Positions 1-7,220 are shown, counted from the stretch's first letter. The stretch is DNA of 12,224 bases from Planctomycetota bacterium (GCA_021777685.1 JAJYDH010000158.1:1-12224); one strand, 5' to 3'. The notes: generated from the letters alone by a model not told the origin. A program made the numbers and translations.

Positions 1-1299
1 GGCCTTGGGGTCCCAGCGGAGGGGCCGGCCGAGGCGGAGGGCGATGGCGCCGATGTGGCAGACGATCGCCGAGCGGTGGCCGATCTCGACGTCGCAGATC
101 GGGCGGCGACGGGTCCGGATGCCCTCGATGAAGTTGGCCATGTGCTGGTCGTTCGACCGCCGGGTCGGGCCGGTGTTGTAGAGCCGGGTGGCGTTCTCGG
201 GCAGCGGCGCGTCGAGGAGCTTCTTGTCGCTGGCCTCGATCCGGCCGCGGTTGACGAAGATCCAGCCGTCCTCGCCGAGGAACCGGTTGCCGTTCTCCCC
301 CTCGGAGGTCGTGACCAGCCGGGTGCCGTCGGCGTACTCGTAGGTCACGGCGAAGTTCTGGTGGCAGTTGTAGCTGTGGACGGGGTCGAATCCCCTGGGG
401 AAATCCGCCCCGACGGCGGTGATGGCGACCGGGCCGGTGTCGTCCTTGCCGAGGCCCCACTGCGCGATGTCGTTGTGGTGCGCGCCCCAGTCGGTCAGCT
501 TGCCGCCGGAGTACTCGTACCACCAGCGGAACTCGTAGTGGCACTTCTCCTTGATGTAGGGGACGTCCGCGGTCGGGCCCTTCCAGAAGTCCCAGTCGAG
601 CCCTTTCGGGACCTCCGACTCCTTGAACGGGCCGCCGACGGGGTTCGTGCCGATCCGGGCCTCGACCGTGTGGATCTTGCCGAACCGGCCGTTGCGGACC
701 AGCTCGCACGCCAGGCGATAGACCGAGTCGGACCGCTGCATGTTGCCGGTCTGGAAGATCCGGTCGTACTTCCGGGCGGCCTTGACCATCGCCTGCCCCT
801 CGGCGATCGTCAGGGCCAGGGGCTTCTCGCAGTAGACGTCGAGCCCGGCCTTCATCGCGGCGATCGAGGGCAGCGCGTGCCAGTGGTCGACGGTCCCGAC
901 GATCACGGCGTCGAGGCCCTTGTGCCCGACCAGCTCGCGGAAGTCGTTGTACTTGGCCACGTCATCGGCCTTGAGCTGGCCGCCGTTCTTGGCGACCTCC
1001 TTGACGAGGTCCTCGACCGCCTTATCGCGCCGGCCGGCGTCGACGTCGCAGACGGCGACCACGCGGACGCCCTTCTGCTTCACGGCGACCTTGGTATCGT
1101 ACATCCCCTGGCCGCCGCAGCCGATCAGGGCGATGGCAATCTCGTCGTTCGGGCCGACCTTCTTCTTCGACTCGGCCGCCTTCTTCTCCTGGTCGTCGGC
1201 GACGGCCTGGCGGGCGAACCACGCCGGGAGGCCGGCGGCGAGCATGGCCGCCGTCGAACGGTCGATGAAGCCTCGACGAGACAGATTCCCCTCGGTCAT
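1..1299 (-). CDS. Gfo/Idh/MocA-family NAD(P)-dependent oxidoreductase, Tat-exported, C-terminus cut by window edge
   Basis: Reading the minus strand from ATG at 1299 gives 433 codons without a stop, so the gene continues beyond base 1. Residues 7-12 (SRRGFI) followed by a short apolar stretch to about residue 29 form a twin-arginine signal, so the protein is probably exported folded with its cofactor. The Rossmann core starts near residue 53, with the nucleotide loop GCGGQG at 60-65, an acidic CDVD at 84-87, and the family hallmark EKP at 158-160 that contacts cofactor and substrate. The second domain carries WGAHHNDIAQW at 271-281, where catalytic His/Asp residues of the family usually lie. 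Family members oxidise or epimerise sugars and inositols. The substrate cannot be read from sequence; planctomycetes carry many exported paralogues thought to act on complex glycans. A GGAGA Shine-Dalgarno (complement of 1307-1311) sits 7 nt before the start. Family assignment is secure, substrate unknown. Confidence 0.93.
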   Translation of the reverse strand, partial: MTEGNLSRRGFIDRSTAAMLAAGLPAWFARQAVADDQEKKAAESKKKVGPNDEIAIALIGCGGQGMYDTKVAVKQKGVRVVAVCDVDAGRRDKAVEDLVKEVAKNGGQLKADDVAKYNDFRELVGHKGLDAVIVGTVDHWHALPSIAAMKAGLDVYCEKPLALTIAEGQAMVKAARKYDRIFQTGNMQRSDSVYRLACELVRNGRFGKIHTVEARIGTNPVGGPFKESEVPKGLDWDFWKGPTADVPYIKEKCHYEFRWWYEYSGGKLTDWGAHHNDIAQWGLGKDDTGPVAITAVGADFPRGFDPVHSYNCHQNFAVTYEYADGTRLVTTSEGENGNRFLGEDGWIFVNRGRIEASDKKLLDAPLPENATRLYNTGPTRRSNDQHMANFIEGIRTRRRPICDVEIGHRSAIVCHIGAIALRLGRPLRWDPKA

Positions 1300-1729
1300 C
1301 GCGTTGTCTCCGATGGAAGGCGGTTGGGCCGGATGTCCGGCACTCGGGGCGGGCACCATCTCGGATCTCAAATTTCGGATGTGGGATCGAAAGACCGGAC
1401 GGGGTGCGAGGGCACTCGGCCGACTTCCCGAACGGTCCCTCGAATTACGAGATCTGGCATCTGAGATCGAAGGTCCGGACGACCAACCCCGGGTCCGGCT
1501 TGAGCGCCCCCGATGTTAACACCGCCCCCGGCTCGCCGAAACGAGGTATCACCGATTTGTCCGGGATTTCTTCTCGCCGGTCAGTAGCCGGGGAGGGCCG
1601 GATGTCCCGTCCCCTTTTTCCGGGCATCACGGATGGGTTCCGCTGTAGGATGGGAGGACGGCGGTTCGGCCCCGGGCCCGGCCCGAGGGACGACCGCCCA
1701 GATCCCATCGAGCGGTCCGGGGGTGTGCC
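1300..1729. other. Divergent intergenic region with an imperfect 17-nt direct repeat
   Basis: This 430-bp stretch separates two divergently transcribed genes and should hold both promoters. I found no convincing coding signal in it; the open frames crossing it are GC-driven shadows. It contains runs that are AT-richer than the neighbouring genes (for example around 1364-1390 and 1441-1475) and an imperfect direct repeat described separately. A weak -10-like TAGGAT at 1646-1651 could serve rsgA, but no matching -35 hexamer lies at the correct spacing, so I do not call a promoter. Confidence 0.6.
1385..1481. repeat. Imperfect direct repeat pair, 17 nt, 80 bp apart
   Basis: GATCGAAAGACCGGACG at 1385-1401 recurs as GATCGAAGGTCCGGACG at 1465-1481, with 15 of 17 bases identical. 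Both copies are preceded by a GATCT (1364-1368 and 1451-1455). The copies sit between divergent genes and could be operator half-sites or remnants of a dispersed intergenic repeat. Neither is proven. Short matches of this kind are not rare in GC-rich DNA. Confidence 0.4.
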
Positions 1730-2869
1730 TTGGCGAAGAAGAAGAAGGTCCGCGTGGCGTTCAGGAAGAACCGCCAGAAGCGGACCCGGGCGAACGACAT
1801 GACCCGGGGCTACGACCAGGGCGACCCCGCCCCGCCCGAGCCCGCCTCGGCCGAGCGCATCCGCGCCAAGGGGGACCTGTCCCGGCACCGGACCGTGATG
1901 CAGGAGGTGCCCGAGGGCCCGGTCGACGGCGACCAGACCCCTCGGCTCGCGGTCGACCTCTCGTCCTGCCAGGTCGGCCGGGTGATCCGCGTCCACGGCC
2001 TGATCTCGGTCGTCCAGGCCGAGGACGGCCGCGAGGTCCGCTGCAATGTCCGGCGAATCCTCAAGACGATGTCCATCGACGGCCGGAACGTCGTCGCCGT
2101 CGGCGACCGCGTCTGGTTCCGGCCGGTCGGCGACGAGGGGATGATCGAGAACGTCGAGCCCCGCAAGGGGACGATCACCCGCGGCTATCGCCGACGCGAG
2201 CACGTCATCGTCTCCAACGTCGACCAGCTCCTGATCGTCTCCGCCCTCGCCGAGCCCGGCCTCAAGCTCCCCCTGATCGACCGCTACCTGATCTCGGCCG
2301 AGAAGGGCGGGGTCCGGCCGATCATCGTGCTGAACAAGTCCGACCTCGTCGACCTCGCCCCTTATCAGTGGGTCATCGGCCTCTACACCCAGCTCGGCTA
2401 CGAGACGATCGCGACCTCGGCGGCCGACGGCCGGGGGATCGTCCGGCTGAGGGAGATCCTGGCGAGGGGCTCGACCGCCTTCTCGGGCCAGTCGGGCGTC
2501 GGCAAGAGCACGCTGCTCAACGCGATCCAGCCCGGCCTCAACCTCCGGGTCCGCGAGGTCTCCGACTGGACCGCCAAGGGGAAGCACACCACCACCGCCG
2601 CCGAGATGATCCGCCTGGACGCGGGCGGCTACGTGGTCGACACGCCGGGCCTCCGCCAGTTCGAGCTCTGGGAGGTCTCGCCCGGCGAGATCGAGGCTTA
2701 TTTCATCGAGTTTCGCCCGTATATCCCGCTCTGCAAGTTCCCGGATTGCTCGCACATCCACGAGGCCGGCTGCGCCGTCAAGGAGGCCCTCTACTGGGGG
2801 CAGATCCACCCTGGCCGGTACGAGAGCTACCTGAAGCTCTACGAAGGGCAGCCGTTCGAGGGCGAATAA
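1730..2869 (+). CDS. rsgA: Ribosome small-subunit-dependent GTPase RsgA
   Basis: RsgA (YjeQ) is a circularly permuted GTPase that binds the 30S subunit late in assembly and checks the decoding centre; it acts in the cytoplasm. The 379-residue product has a basic N-terminal tail (Lys/Arg-rich over residues 3-20), an OB-fold at about 75-150, then the permuted G motifs: G4 NKSD at 202-205, G5-like TSA at 229-231, G1 GQSGVGKST at 253-261, G2 Thr within GKHTTT at 284-289, and G3 DTPG at 304-307. The C-terminal zinc site is intact as C335-X4-C340-X-H342-X5-C348, the spacing seen in E. coli. The start is TTG at 1730. The next in-frame ATG at 1799 would delete the basic tail, which resembles the rRNA-binding tail of RsgA homologues, so TTG is preferred. 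The tail is longer than in E. coli. No Shine-Dalgarno is evident. Confidence 0.96.
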   Translation: MAKKKKVRVAFRKNRQKRTRANDMTRGYDQGDPAPPEPASAERIRAKGDLSRHRTVMQEVPEGPVDGDQTPRLAVDLSSCQVGRVIRVHGLISVVQAEDGREVRCNVRRILKTMSIDGRNVVAVGDRVWFRPVGDEGMIENVEPRKGTITRGYRRREHVIVSNVDQLLIVSALAEPGLKLPLIDRYLISAEKGGVRPIIVLNKSDLVDLAPYQWVIGLYTQLGYETIATSAADGRGIVRLREILARGSTAFSGQSGVGKSTLLNAIQPGLNLRVREVSDWTAKGKHTTTAAEMIRLDAGGYVVDTPGLRQFELWEVSPGEIEAYFIEFRPYIPLCKFPDCSHIHEAGCAVKEALYWGQIHPGRYESYLKLYEGQPFEGE

Positions 2870-3238
2870 TTCGCCCCGAAATCGCCGATCGGCCAAGATT
2901 GGCGGGAACGATATCGCCCAATTAGACTCGGGCTGGACCGGCTCGGAACACGAACTCGAAACGGGCGACGATCGGTCGCGGCCATCAATGCCCCGACCGG
3001 TCGTCGCCCGCGGAGTCCGTCCGCCGCCGGGAGCGAGGGGCGGGGGATCGGGATGCCGGACGAGAAGCCTCCGGATGACAGACCGGTCCGACGCGACCCG
3101 CGAGCGCCCCGGCCTCCTGCCGGGACGGTTTCACGGGCCGAGCGGCCGACCGTCGAGGAGCGGTGGGCGCCTGGGCGGCCCATCGTCCTCGCCACATGAC
3201 GCGTCGAACCCGGCCCGCGCCTCCATGGCAGCCTTGGG

Positions 3239-3267
3239 TCGACACATCGCTTTTTTCATCATTAGAT
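3239..3267 (+). promoter_or_regulatory. Sigma70-like promoter candidate before the structured element
   Basis: TCGACA at 3239-3244 matches the -35 consensus at five of six positions. After a 17-bp spacer containing a run of six T comes TTAGAT at 3262-3267, which keeps only three of six -10 positions including the final AT. This is the most AT-rich patch of the intergenic region. Transcription would start near 3274, just at the first hairpin of the structured element. The weak -10 keeps confidence low. Confidence 0.3.
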
Positions 3268-3273
3268 CAAAAT

Positions 3274-3447
3274 CCGGCACATGTGCTGCGCCGGGGGGGA
3301 TTCAGAGATCGCGGAAGGGCGAAGGCTCCCGGGAAACCGGGATGGGCGAAGGTCACGACCAACTGCGAGGAAGGCGTCGTGCTCGCCGGTCGGACGTCAA
3401 AATACGCTCCGGTGCGGGGAGAGTCAACCCACCCTGATGACTTTTTT
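3274..3447 (+). ncRNA. Candidate structured RNA (small RNA or mRNA leader), family not recognised
   Basis: Several pairing elements follow in order. CCGGC 3274-3278 pairs with GCCGG 3290-3294. The nonamer GGGCGAAGG occurs at 3317-3325 and again at 3344-3352, and exactly between the two copies sits a 6-bp hairpin TCCCGG-GAAA-CCGGGA (3327-3342) closed by a GNRA tetraloop. A two-part stem follows: CGACC 3356-3360 with GGTCG 3388-3392, enclosing GCGAG 3365-3369 with CTCGC 3382-3386. Finally a GGT/GGG versus CCC/ACC hairpin (3411-3433) precedes six T at 3442-3447. A promoter-like sequence lies upstream. The arrangement suggests a transcript of about 175 nt, either free-standing or the 5' leader of the TIM-barrel gene 190 bp further on. 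I compared it from memory with cobalamin, c-di-GMP-I and fluoride riboswitches, RNase P, SRP RNA and tmRNA cores and none fits. Existence of the RNA is inference; stem complementarity is directly visible. Confidence 0.3.
3411..3447 (+). terminator. Possible intrinsic terminator ending the structured element
   Basis: GGT (3411-3413) and GGG (3417-3419) can pair with ACC (3431-3433) and CCC (3428-3430) around an AGAGTCAA loop, and TTTTTT follows at 3442-3447. Eight bases separate stem and T-run, which is longer than in a classical terminator, so this may be a weak terminator or coincidence. Confidence 0.25.
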
Positions 3448-3638
3448 CCGGCCGGGATCTCCTCCGCTCCGCTTGGGGTCCGGGAGCGGCCGATGCATCC
3501 GACCAGTCCCGATCCGCCCGGCGCCGCCGTTCCCCGTCGGTCGCTTGCGGGAGGGCCGGCGGCCTGCGATCGTGGGTGAGGCCGCCGATCGGGTCAAGTC
3601 GGCCGCCCGGCCTCGGGCCCTCCGGGAGACCTCTCGCG

Positions 3639-4664
3639 ATGCGGATTGGATTCGACTCCTATACCATCGAGCACCGCGGCCTCACCGTCGGAGAGATCCT
3701 GGACTTCGCCCGCCAGCATCGGCTCGACGGCGTGCAGTTCCCCGATATCTCCGCGCTCGTCCCCGACCTCGACCCCGGCCGGATCGCCGGAATCCGGGAC
3801 CTGGCCGGATCCCTGGGGCTGGCCCTGGAGGTCGGAATCCCCTCGCCGAACCCCGCCCGGAGGTCGCGACGCGAAGGCCGGACGGTCCACCCGGGCGAGC
3901 TGGCCGACGACCTAATCCGGCATGTCCATGCGGCGGCGGGCCTGGGATGCCGCCACGTGCGCGCCTATCTAGGCGACCGCCACGATCGCTTCCGGACGGA
4001 CGTCCCGTGGAGATCGCAACTGGAAGCCTCGGCCGACGTTATCACGCGTCTGAGGCCCTCGCTACGTCGGCACGGCCTCGCCATCGCCATCGAGACGCAT
4101 GCCGACGCGACTTCCGGGGAGATCCTGGAGCTTCTGGACGTCTTCGAGCCCGACGTCCTGGGCGTGACCCTGGACACGGGCAACCTGCCGATGAGGCTCG
4201 ACGACCCGATCGCCGCCGTCGAGAAGCTGGCGCCCCGCGTCCTGGCGACGCACGTCAAGGATGCCGTGCTCGCCTTCACCCCGCGCGGGCTCTGCTGGCA
4301 GGCCCGGCCGGCCGGCTCGGGCATCCTGCCGATGACCGACCTGCTGGCGATCCTCCACCGGGCGAATCCCGACCTGACGCTCTCGATCGAGCTGCACCCG
4401 AGGACCTACGACCTGCCGATCTACGACCCGGACTGGCTGGCGTTCTTCCCCGGGCTCCGCCCCGACTCGCTGGCCGCCGTGGTCCGCCTGGCCGCCGCCT
4501 GCGAGCGACGGTTCGCCGAGGGCTCGCTCGCCCGCCCCGAGGTCGTCGAGGCCGTCCCCTGGGATGACCGCGTGCTCGACTGGCTGGCCAGCTCGCTCGG
4601 CTACCTCCGCGCGGTCGTCGCGATGCTCGGCCGGGTCGACGACCCGGGACGGCCGCGAGGCTGA
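3639..4664 (+). CDS. Sugar phosphate isomerase/epimerase-like TIM-barrel protein (AP endonuclease 2 superfamily)
   Basis: The 341-residue product begins MRIGFDSYTIEHRGL, a first beta strand typical of the xylose-isomerase-like TIM barrels (Pfam AP_endonuc_2). The expected metal-binding acidic and histidine residues appear in the right order at strand ends: E152 in AIETHAD, D179 in TLDTGN, H205 in ATHVKDA and E251 in SIELHP. Relatives isomerise or epimerise keto sugars and inositol derivatives with a divalent metal; this member's substrate is unknown. No signal peptide is visible, so it should be cytoplasmic. An upstream in-frame start at 3576 would add residues lacking any fold signal; the ATG at 3639 follows GGGAG by 10 nt and starts directly at strand one, so it is chosen. 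The C-terminal 60 residues extend beyond the barrel core. It converges on recN, with 7 bp between stop codons. Confidence 0.88.
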   Translation: MRIGFDSYTIEHRGLTVGEILDFARQHRLDGVQFPDISALVPDLDPGRIAGIRDLAGSLGLALEVGIPSPNPARRSRREGRTVHPGELADDLIRHVHAAAGLGCRHVRAYLGDRHDRFRTDVPWRSQLEASADVITRLRPSLRRHGLAIAIETHADATSGEILELLDVFEPDVLGVTLDTGNLPMRLDDPIAAVEKLAPRVLATHVKDAVLAFTPRGLCWQARPAGSGILPMTDLLAILHRANPDLTLSIELHPRTYDLPIYDPDWLAFFPGLRPDSLAAVVRLAAACERRFAEGSLARPEVVEAVPWDDRVLDWLASSLGYLRAVVAMLGRVDDPGRPRG

Positions 4665-4670
4665 TCCCGG
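4644..4670. terminator. Possible bidirectional terminator hairpin at convergent junction
   Basis: CCGGGA (4644-4649) pairs with TCCCGG (4665-4670). Inside, GCC (4652-4654) pairs with GGC (4659-4661) around a GCGA tetraloop. The hairpin spans the stop codon of the plus-strand gene and ends one base short of the recN stop, so either transcript could form it. There is no T-run, so rho-independent activity is doubtful. Confidence 0.3.
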
Positions 4671-4671
4671 T

Positions 4672-6369
4672 TCAGGTCATCCCCCGGGCCTCCATCAGCA
4701 TCGAGAGCGCCTCCTGACGGGTCCCCTCGGCGGCTGAGTCGCCCCGGAGCATGGCGGCGATCTCCTCGACCCGCTCTTCGGTGCCGAGGGGGGTGATGGT
4801 GGTCCGGGTCCGCCCCCGGTCGGTCTTCTTGCGGATGATCCACTGATGGTCGGCGAAGCTGGCCATCTGCGGGAGGTGGGTCACGCAGATGACCTGATGG
4901 TGCTTCGCCAGCTCGGCGAGCTTCCGCCCGAGCGCCGCGCCGAGGCGCCCGCCGACGCCGGTGTCGATCTCGTCGAAGACCAGCGTCGGCACCCGATCGG
5001 CCTCGGCCAGGGCGGTCTTGACGGCGAGCATCACGCGGGACATCTCGCCCCCCGAGGCGATCTTGCGGAGCGGCCGGGGGGCCTCGCCGGGGTTGGGGGC
5101 GAAGACGATCTCGACGCGATCGGGGCCGCGCTCGGGGCCGACGGCGGCCGTCGGGTCGTCCCCCAGCGGGTCGGTCTCGACCTCGACCGTCAGGCGGGCC
5201 TGGTCGAGTCCGAGCCCCTTGAGCTGCGACCGGACGGCCTTCGCGAACGCCTGGCTCGCCTTCTTCCGGGCGATCGTCAGGGCCGAGGCGCATCGCCGGA
5301 CCTCGGCCCAGGCGGCGGCGAGCGGGGCGTCGAGGGCTTCCAGGTTGGCGGCGTCCGCCTCGATCGCGGCGAGCTTCGCCCGGGTCTCGTCGAGCCGCCC
5401 GGCCAGGTCGTCCGGCGAGCAGCGGAACCGCGAGGCCAGCCGCCGGTAGGTCGCCAGGCGGCCCTCGACCTCGTCGAGCCGGCTCGGGTCATCGTCCCAC
5501 CCCTGGCCGAACCGGCGGAGGGCGTAGGCGACCTCCCGGACCTCGTCGGCGAGCCTCCCGAGGTCGGCGGCGGCGTCGGCGAACTCGGGGACCGAGTCGG
5601 CGAGCGGCGCGAGCATCCGGGCGACCTTCCCCAGGACCCCCTGGGCCGAGCCGTCGGACTCGTAGAGCAGGCCGAAGCCGTCGAGCGAGGCCGACCGGAC
5701 GGCCTCGGCGTTGGCCAGGCGGTGCGCCTCGCGGGCCAGGTCGTCGTGCTCGCCGGGGCGTGGGTCGGCCGCGGCCAGCTCGTCGCGCTCGAAAGCCAGC
5801 AGGGCCCGCTCACGCTCGCGGGTCTCGGCATCCCTCAGTAGCGCCTTCCGGCGACCGAGCAAGCTGGCATGGGCCTCGCGGGCCTCGCGGTAAGCTTCAA
5901 GGACGGGCTCGACCGACCCGAAGGCGTCGAGCAGGGTCCGCTGGCGGTCGGGGTCGAGGAGCGCGCGGCTCTCGTGCTGGCCGTGGATGTCGATCAGCCG
6001 CTCGCCGAGGGCCTTCAGGGTCGCGACGGTCACGGGCAGGCCGTTGGCGTGCGAGGCGGACCGGCCCTGGCTCGAAATCCGTCGGGTGAGGATCAGCTGG
6101 TCGTCGTCGATCGGGCCGCCGAGGGTCGCTTCGAGGTCGGCGCGGAGCGCCGGGTCGGAGACGTCGAAGACGGCGGCGGCCCTGGCCTCATCCTTGCCGA
6201 GCCGGACGAGGTCGCTCGACGCCTTGCCGCCGAGGACCAGCCCCAGGGCGGTCAGCAACAGGCTCTTGCCGGCCCCGGTCTCGCCGGTCCAGGCGCAGTA
6301 GCCGGCCCGGAGGTCGATCCGGGCGTCTTCGATCAGCGCGAGGTTCTGCACGGACAGTTCGCGGATCAC
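4672..6369 (-). CDS. recN: DNA repair protein RecN (SMC-like ATPase)
   Basis: RecN is a cytoplasmic SMC-family ATPase that binds DNA ends and promotes recombinational repair of double-strand breaks with RecA. The product is 565 residues, a normal family length. Walker A is GETGAGKS at 29-36, following the family opening IRELSVQNLALIED; the Q-loop region DIHGQHE is at 127-133; the ABC signature ASGGEMSR at 438-445; Walker B LVFDEIDTG at 463-471 with the catalytic E467; and the H-loop VTHLPQMA at 496-503. Residues 150-400, rich in Ala, Arg and Glu, form the coiled-coil arms. The start is GTG at 6369, supported by the conserved N-terminus and by GGAGGA (6384-6379) 9 nt upstream; an ATG at 6379 is out of frame. 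It is the last gene of a minus-strand series, 53 nt after the esterase. No SOS-type operator is apparent directly upstream, which suggests read-through transcription. Confidence 0.97.
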   Translation of the reverse strand: MIRELSVQNLALIEDARIDLRAGYCAWTGETGAGKSLLLTALGLVLGGKASSDLVRLGKDEARAAAVFDVSDPALRADLEATLGGPIDDDQLILTRRISSQGRSASHANGLPVTVATLKALGERLIDIHGQHESRALLDPDRQRTLLDAFGSVEPVLEAYREAREAHASLLGRRKALLRDAETRERERALLAFERDELAAADPRPGEHDDLAREAHRLANAEAVRSASLDGFGLLYESDGSAQGVLGKVARMLAPLADSVPEFADAAADLGRLADEVREVAYALRRFGQGWDDDPSRLDEVEGRLATYRRLASRFRCSPDDLAGRLDETRAKLAAIEADAANLEALDAPLAAAWAEVRRCASALTIARKKASQAFAKAVRSQLKGLGLDQARLTVEVETDPLGDDPTAAVGPERGPDRVEIVFAPNPGEAPRPLRKIASGGEMSRVMLAVKTALAEADRVPTLVFDEIDTGVGGRLGAALGRKLAELAKHHQVICVTHLPQMASFADHQWIIRKKTDRGRTRTTITPLGTEERVEEIAAMLRGDSAAEGTRQEALSMLMEARGMT

Positions 6370-6378
6370 GGCTCGTCA

Positions 6379-6384
6379 TCCTCC
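6379..6384 (-). promoter_or_regulatory. Shine-Dalgarno that fixes the recN GTG start
   Basis: GGAGGA on the minus strand lies 9 nt upstream of the GTG at 6369. It overlaps a decoy ATG (6379-6377) that is out of frame with recN, so it decides the start. Confidence 0.65.
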
Positions 6385-6422
6385 GAGGCCGGGCAAGTCG
6401 GGCCGATCGAGGCGTGTCGGGC

Positions 6423-7187
6423 TTACTGGGCCTCTTTGACCAACTGTAGGTTCTTGGCGTGGAACGCGACGGCCTCGCGGACGTGGAGGTCCCAGTAGGC
6501 CCAGTTGTGAGAGCCGGGGAACTCCTCGTACTGGTGCGGGACGTGCATCTTCTCCAGGTGGGCGTGGAAGGCCCGGTTCTGGTCGAGCAGGAAGTCGTCG
6601 GTCCCGCAGTCGATGCGCATCGGCGGGATCAGGCCGTGGTCGATCTTCTCGACGATGGCGAACGGGTCTTCCGGGCCGCCGGCCGGCTTCTCGCCGAAGA
6701 TCCGGGCGAATTCGGGGCTGAGTTCCTTCGACTTATTGACGTCCCCTCGGAGGAAGCCGAGGGCTCCGGAGTGCGAGTTGACGCTGCCGAACAGGTCGTG
6801 ATGCTTGAGCCCGAGCTTGACCGCGCCGTAACCGCCCATCGAGAGCCCGCCGATCGCCCGGCCGGACCTCTCGGCCCTGACGGGGAAGGTCCGCTCGACC
6901 AGGCCGAGGATGTCCTTGATGAGGTCGTCCTCGTGGGCGTAACCTTCCACGGCGTTGGTGTACCACCCCCGGCCGCCGTCGGGCATGACGACCGCCATCG
7001 GGAGGTTCTCGACGTACCGCTCGATGCTGGTCCGCCTCATCCAGATGGTGTGGTCGTCGGACAAGCCGTGGAGGAGGTAATAGACCGCCCAGGGCCGGGG
7101 GATCTTCGGGTCGTCGGGGAAGACGATGTTGAACGAGGACGCCTTGCCCAGGGACCGGCTGAAGTAGTTGATCGAGGCGAACGCCAT
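6423..7187 (-). CDS. Alpha/beta-hydrolase esterase (esterase D / tributyrin esterase type)
   Basis: This 254-residue serine hydrolase belongs to the esterase D/Antigen 85 family (Pfam Esterase). The nucleophile elbow GGLSMGG is at 113-119 with S116. The probable acid is D197 or D198 in DCGTDD, and the general base is H227 in PGSHNW. An oxyanion-forming LLHGLSDDH lies at 38-46. These residues and the length match tributyrin esterase and S-formylglutathione hydrolase relatives. It could cleave short acyl esters from small molecules or sugars; the substrate cannot be deduced. There is no signal peptide. The ATG start is supported by AAGGAG (7198-7193) five nt upstream. It lies 33 nt after the methyltransferase gene and 53 nt before recN, so it is probably co-transcribed with both. 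Confidence 0.92.
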   Translation of the reverse strand: MAFASINYFSRSLGKASSFNIVFPDDPKIPRPWAVYYLLHGLSDDHTIWMRRTSIERYVENLPMAVVMPDGGRGWYTNAVEGYAHEDDLIKDILGLVERTFPVRAERSGRAIGGLSMGGYGAVKLGLKHHDLFGSVNSHSGALGFLRGDVNKSKELSPEFARIFGEKPAGGPEDPFAIVEKIDHGLIPPMRIDCGTDDFLLDQNRAFHAHLEKMHVPHQYEEFPGSHNWAYWDLHVREAVAFHAKNLQLVKEAQ

Positions 7188-7220
7188 CGGTGCTCCTTCG
7201 ATGGGATGGGGCGGATGCGG

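Larger units (their letters stand above)
2870..3638. other. Long gene-free stretch between rsgA and the TIM-barrel gene
   Basis: In these 769 bp no reading frame has recognisable protein similarity or a credible start. Just after rsgA is a perfect 10-bp palindrome (GCCGATCGGC, 2884-2893) and AT-richer sequence to about 2925, without a clear T-run terminator. Bases 2990-3130 read on the minus strand contain a GTCATCCGGAGGCTTCTCG segment whose spurious translation (CHPEASRPASRSP) looks like the miscalled proteins that arise from dispersed intergenic repeats. From about 3239 to 3447 lies an ordered series of hairpins and repeats, annotated separately. Bases 3448-3638 should hold the leader of the downstream gene; I see no further structure there beyond a GGGAG at 3624-3628, 10 nt before its ATG. 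Confidence 0.6.

Noticed and set aside
55..1464. A 469-codon plus-strand frame over the oxidoreductase gene
   Set aside because: The minus strand encodes a textbook Gfo/Idh/MocA protein; the plus-strand translation has no domain signal.
1445..2896. A 483-codon minus-strand frame over rsgA
   Set aside because: It is antisense to all RsgA GTPase and zinc motifs and is of biased composition.
2985..3245. Short minus-strand frames downstream of rsgA (86 and 118 codons)
   Set aside because: The translation is Arg/Ser/Pro-rich and includes a CHPEAS-type string typical of miscalled intergenic repeats; there is no start signal.
3434..3440. CTGATGA, the core heptamer of hammerhead ribozymes
   Set aside because: No stem II and GAAA box follow it, and the next bases are a T-run, so the catalytic core cannot form.
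3274..3447. Known riboswitch or housekeeping RNA at this position
   Set aside because: The cobalamin B12 box, the fluoride GGCGATGG box, the c-di-GMP-I core, the RNase P ACAGNAA core, the SRP GGAAG/AGCAG core and the tmRNA ends are not present as far as I can see by eye.
4846..5841. A 331-codon plus-strand frame inside recN
   Set aside because: It is a shadow of the recN coding frame with no recognisable fold.
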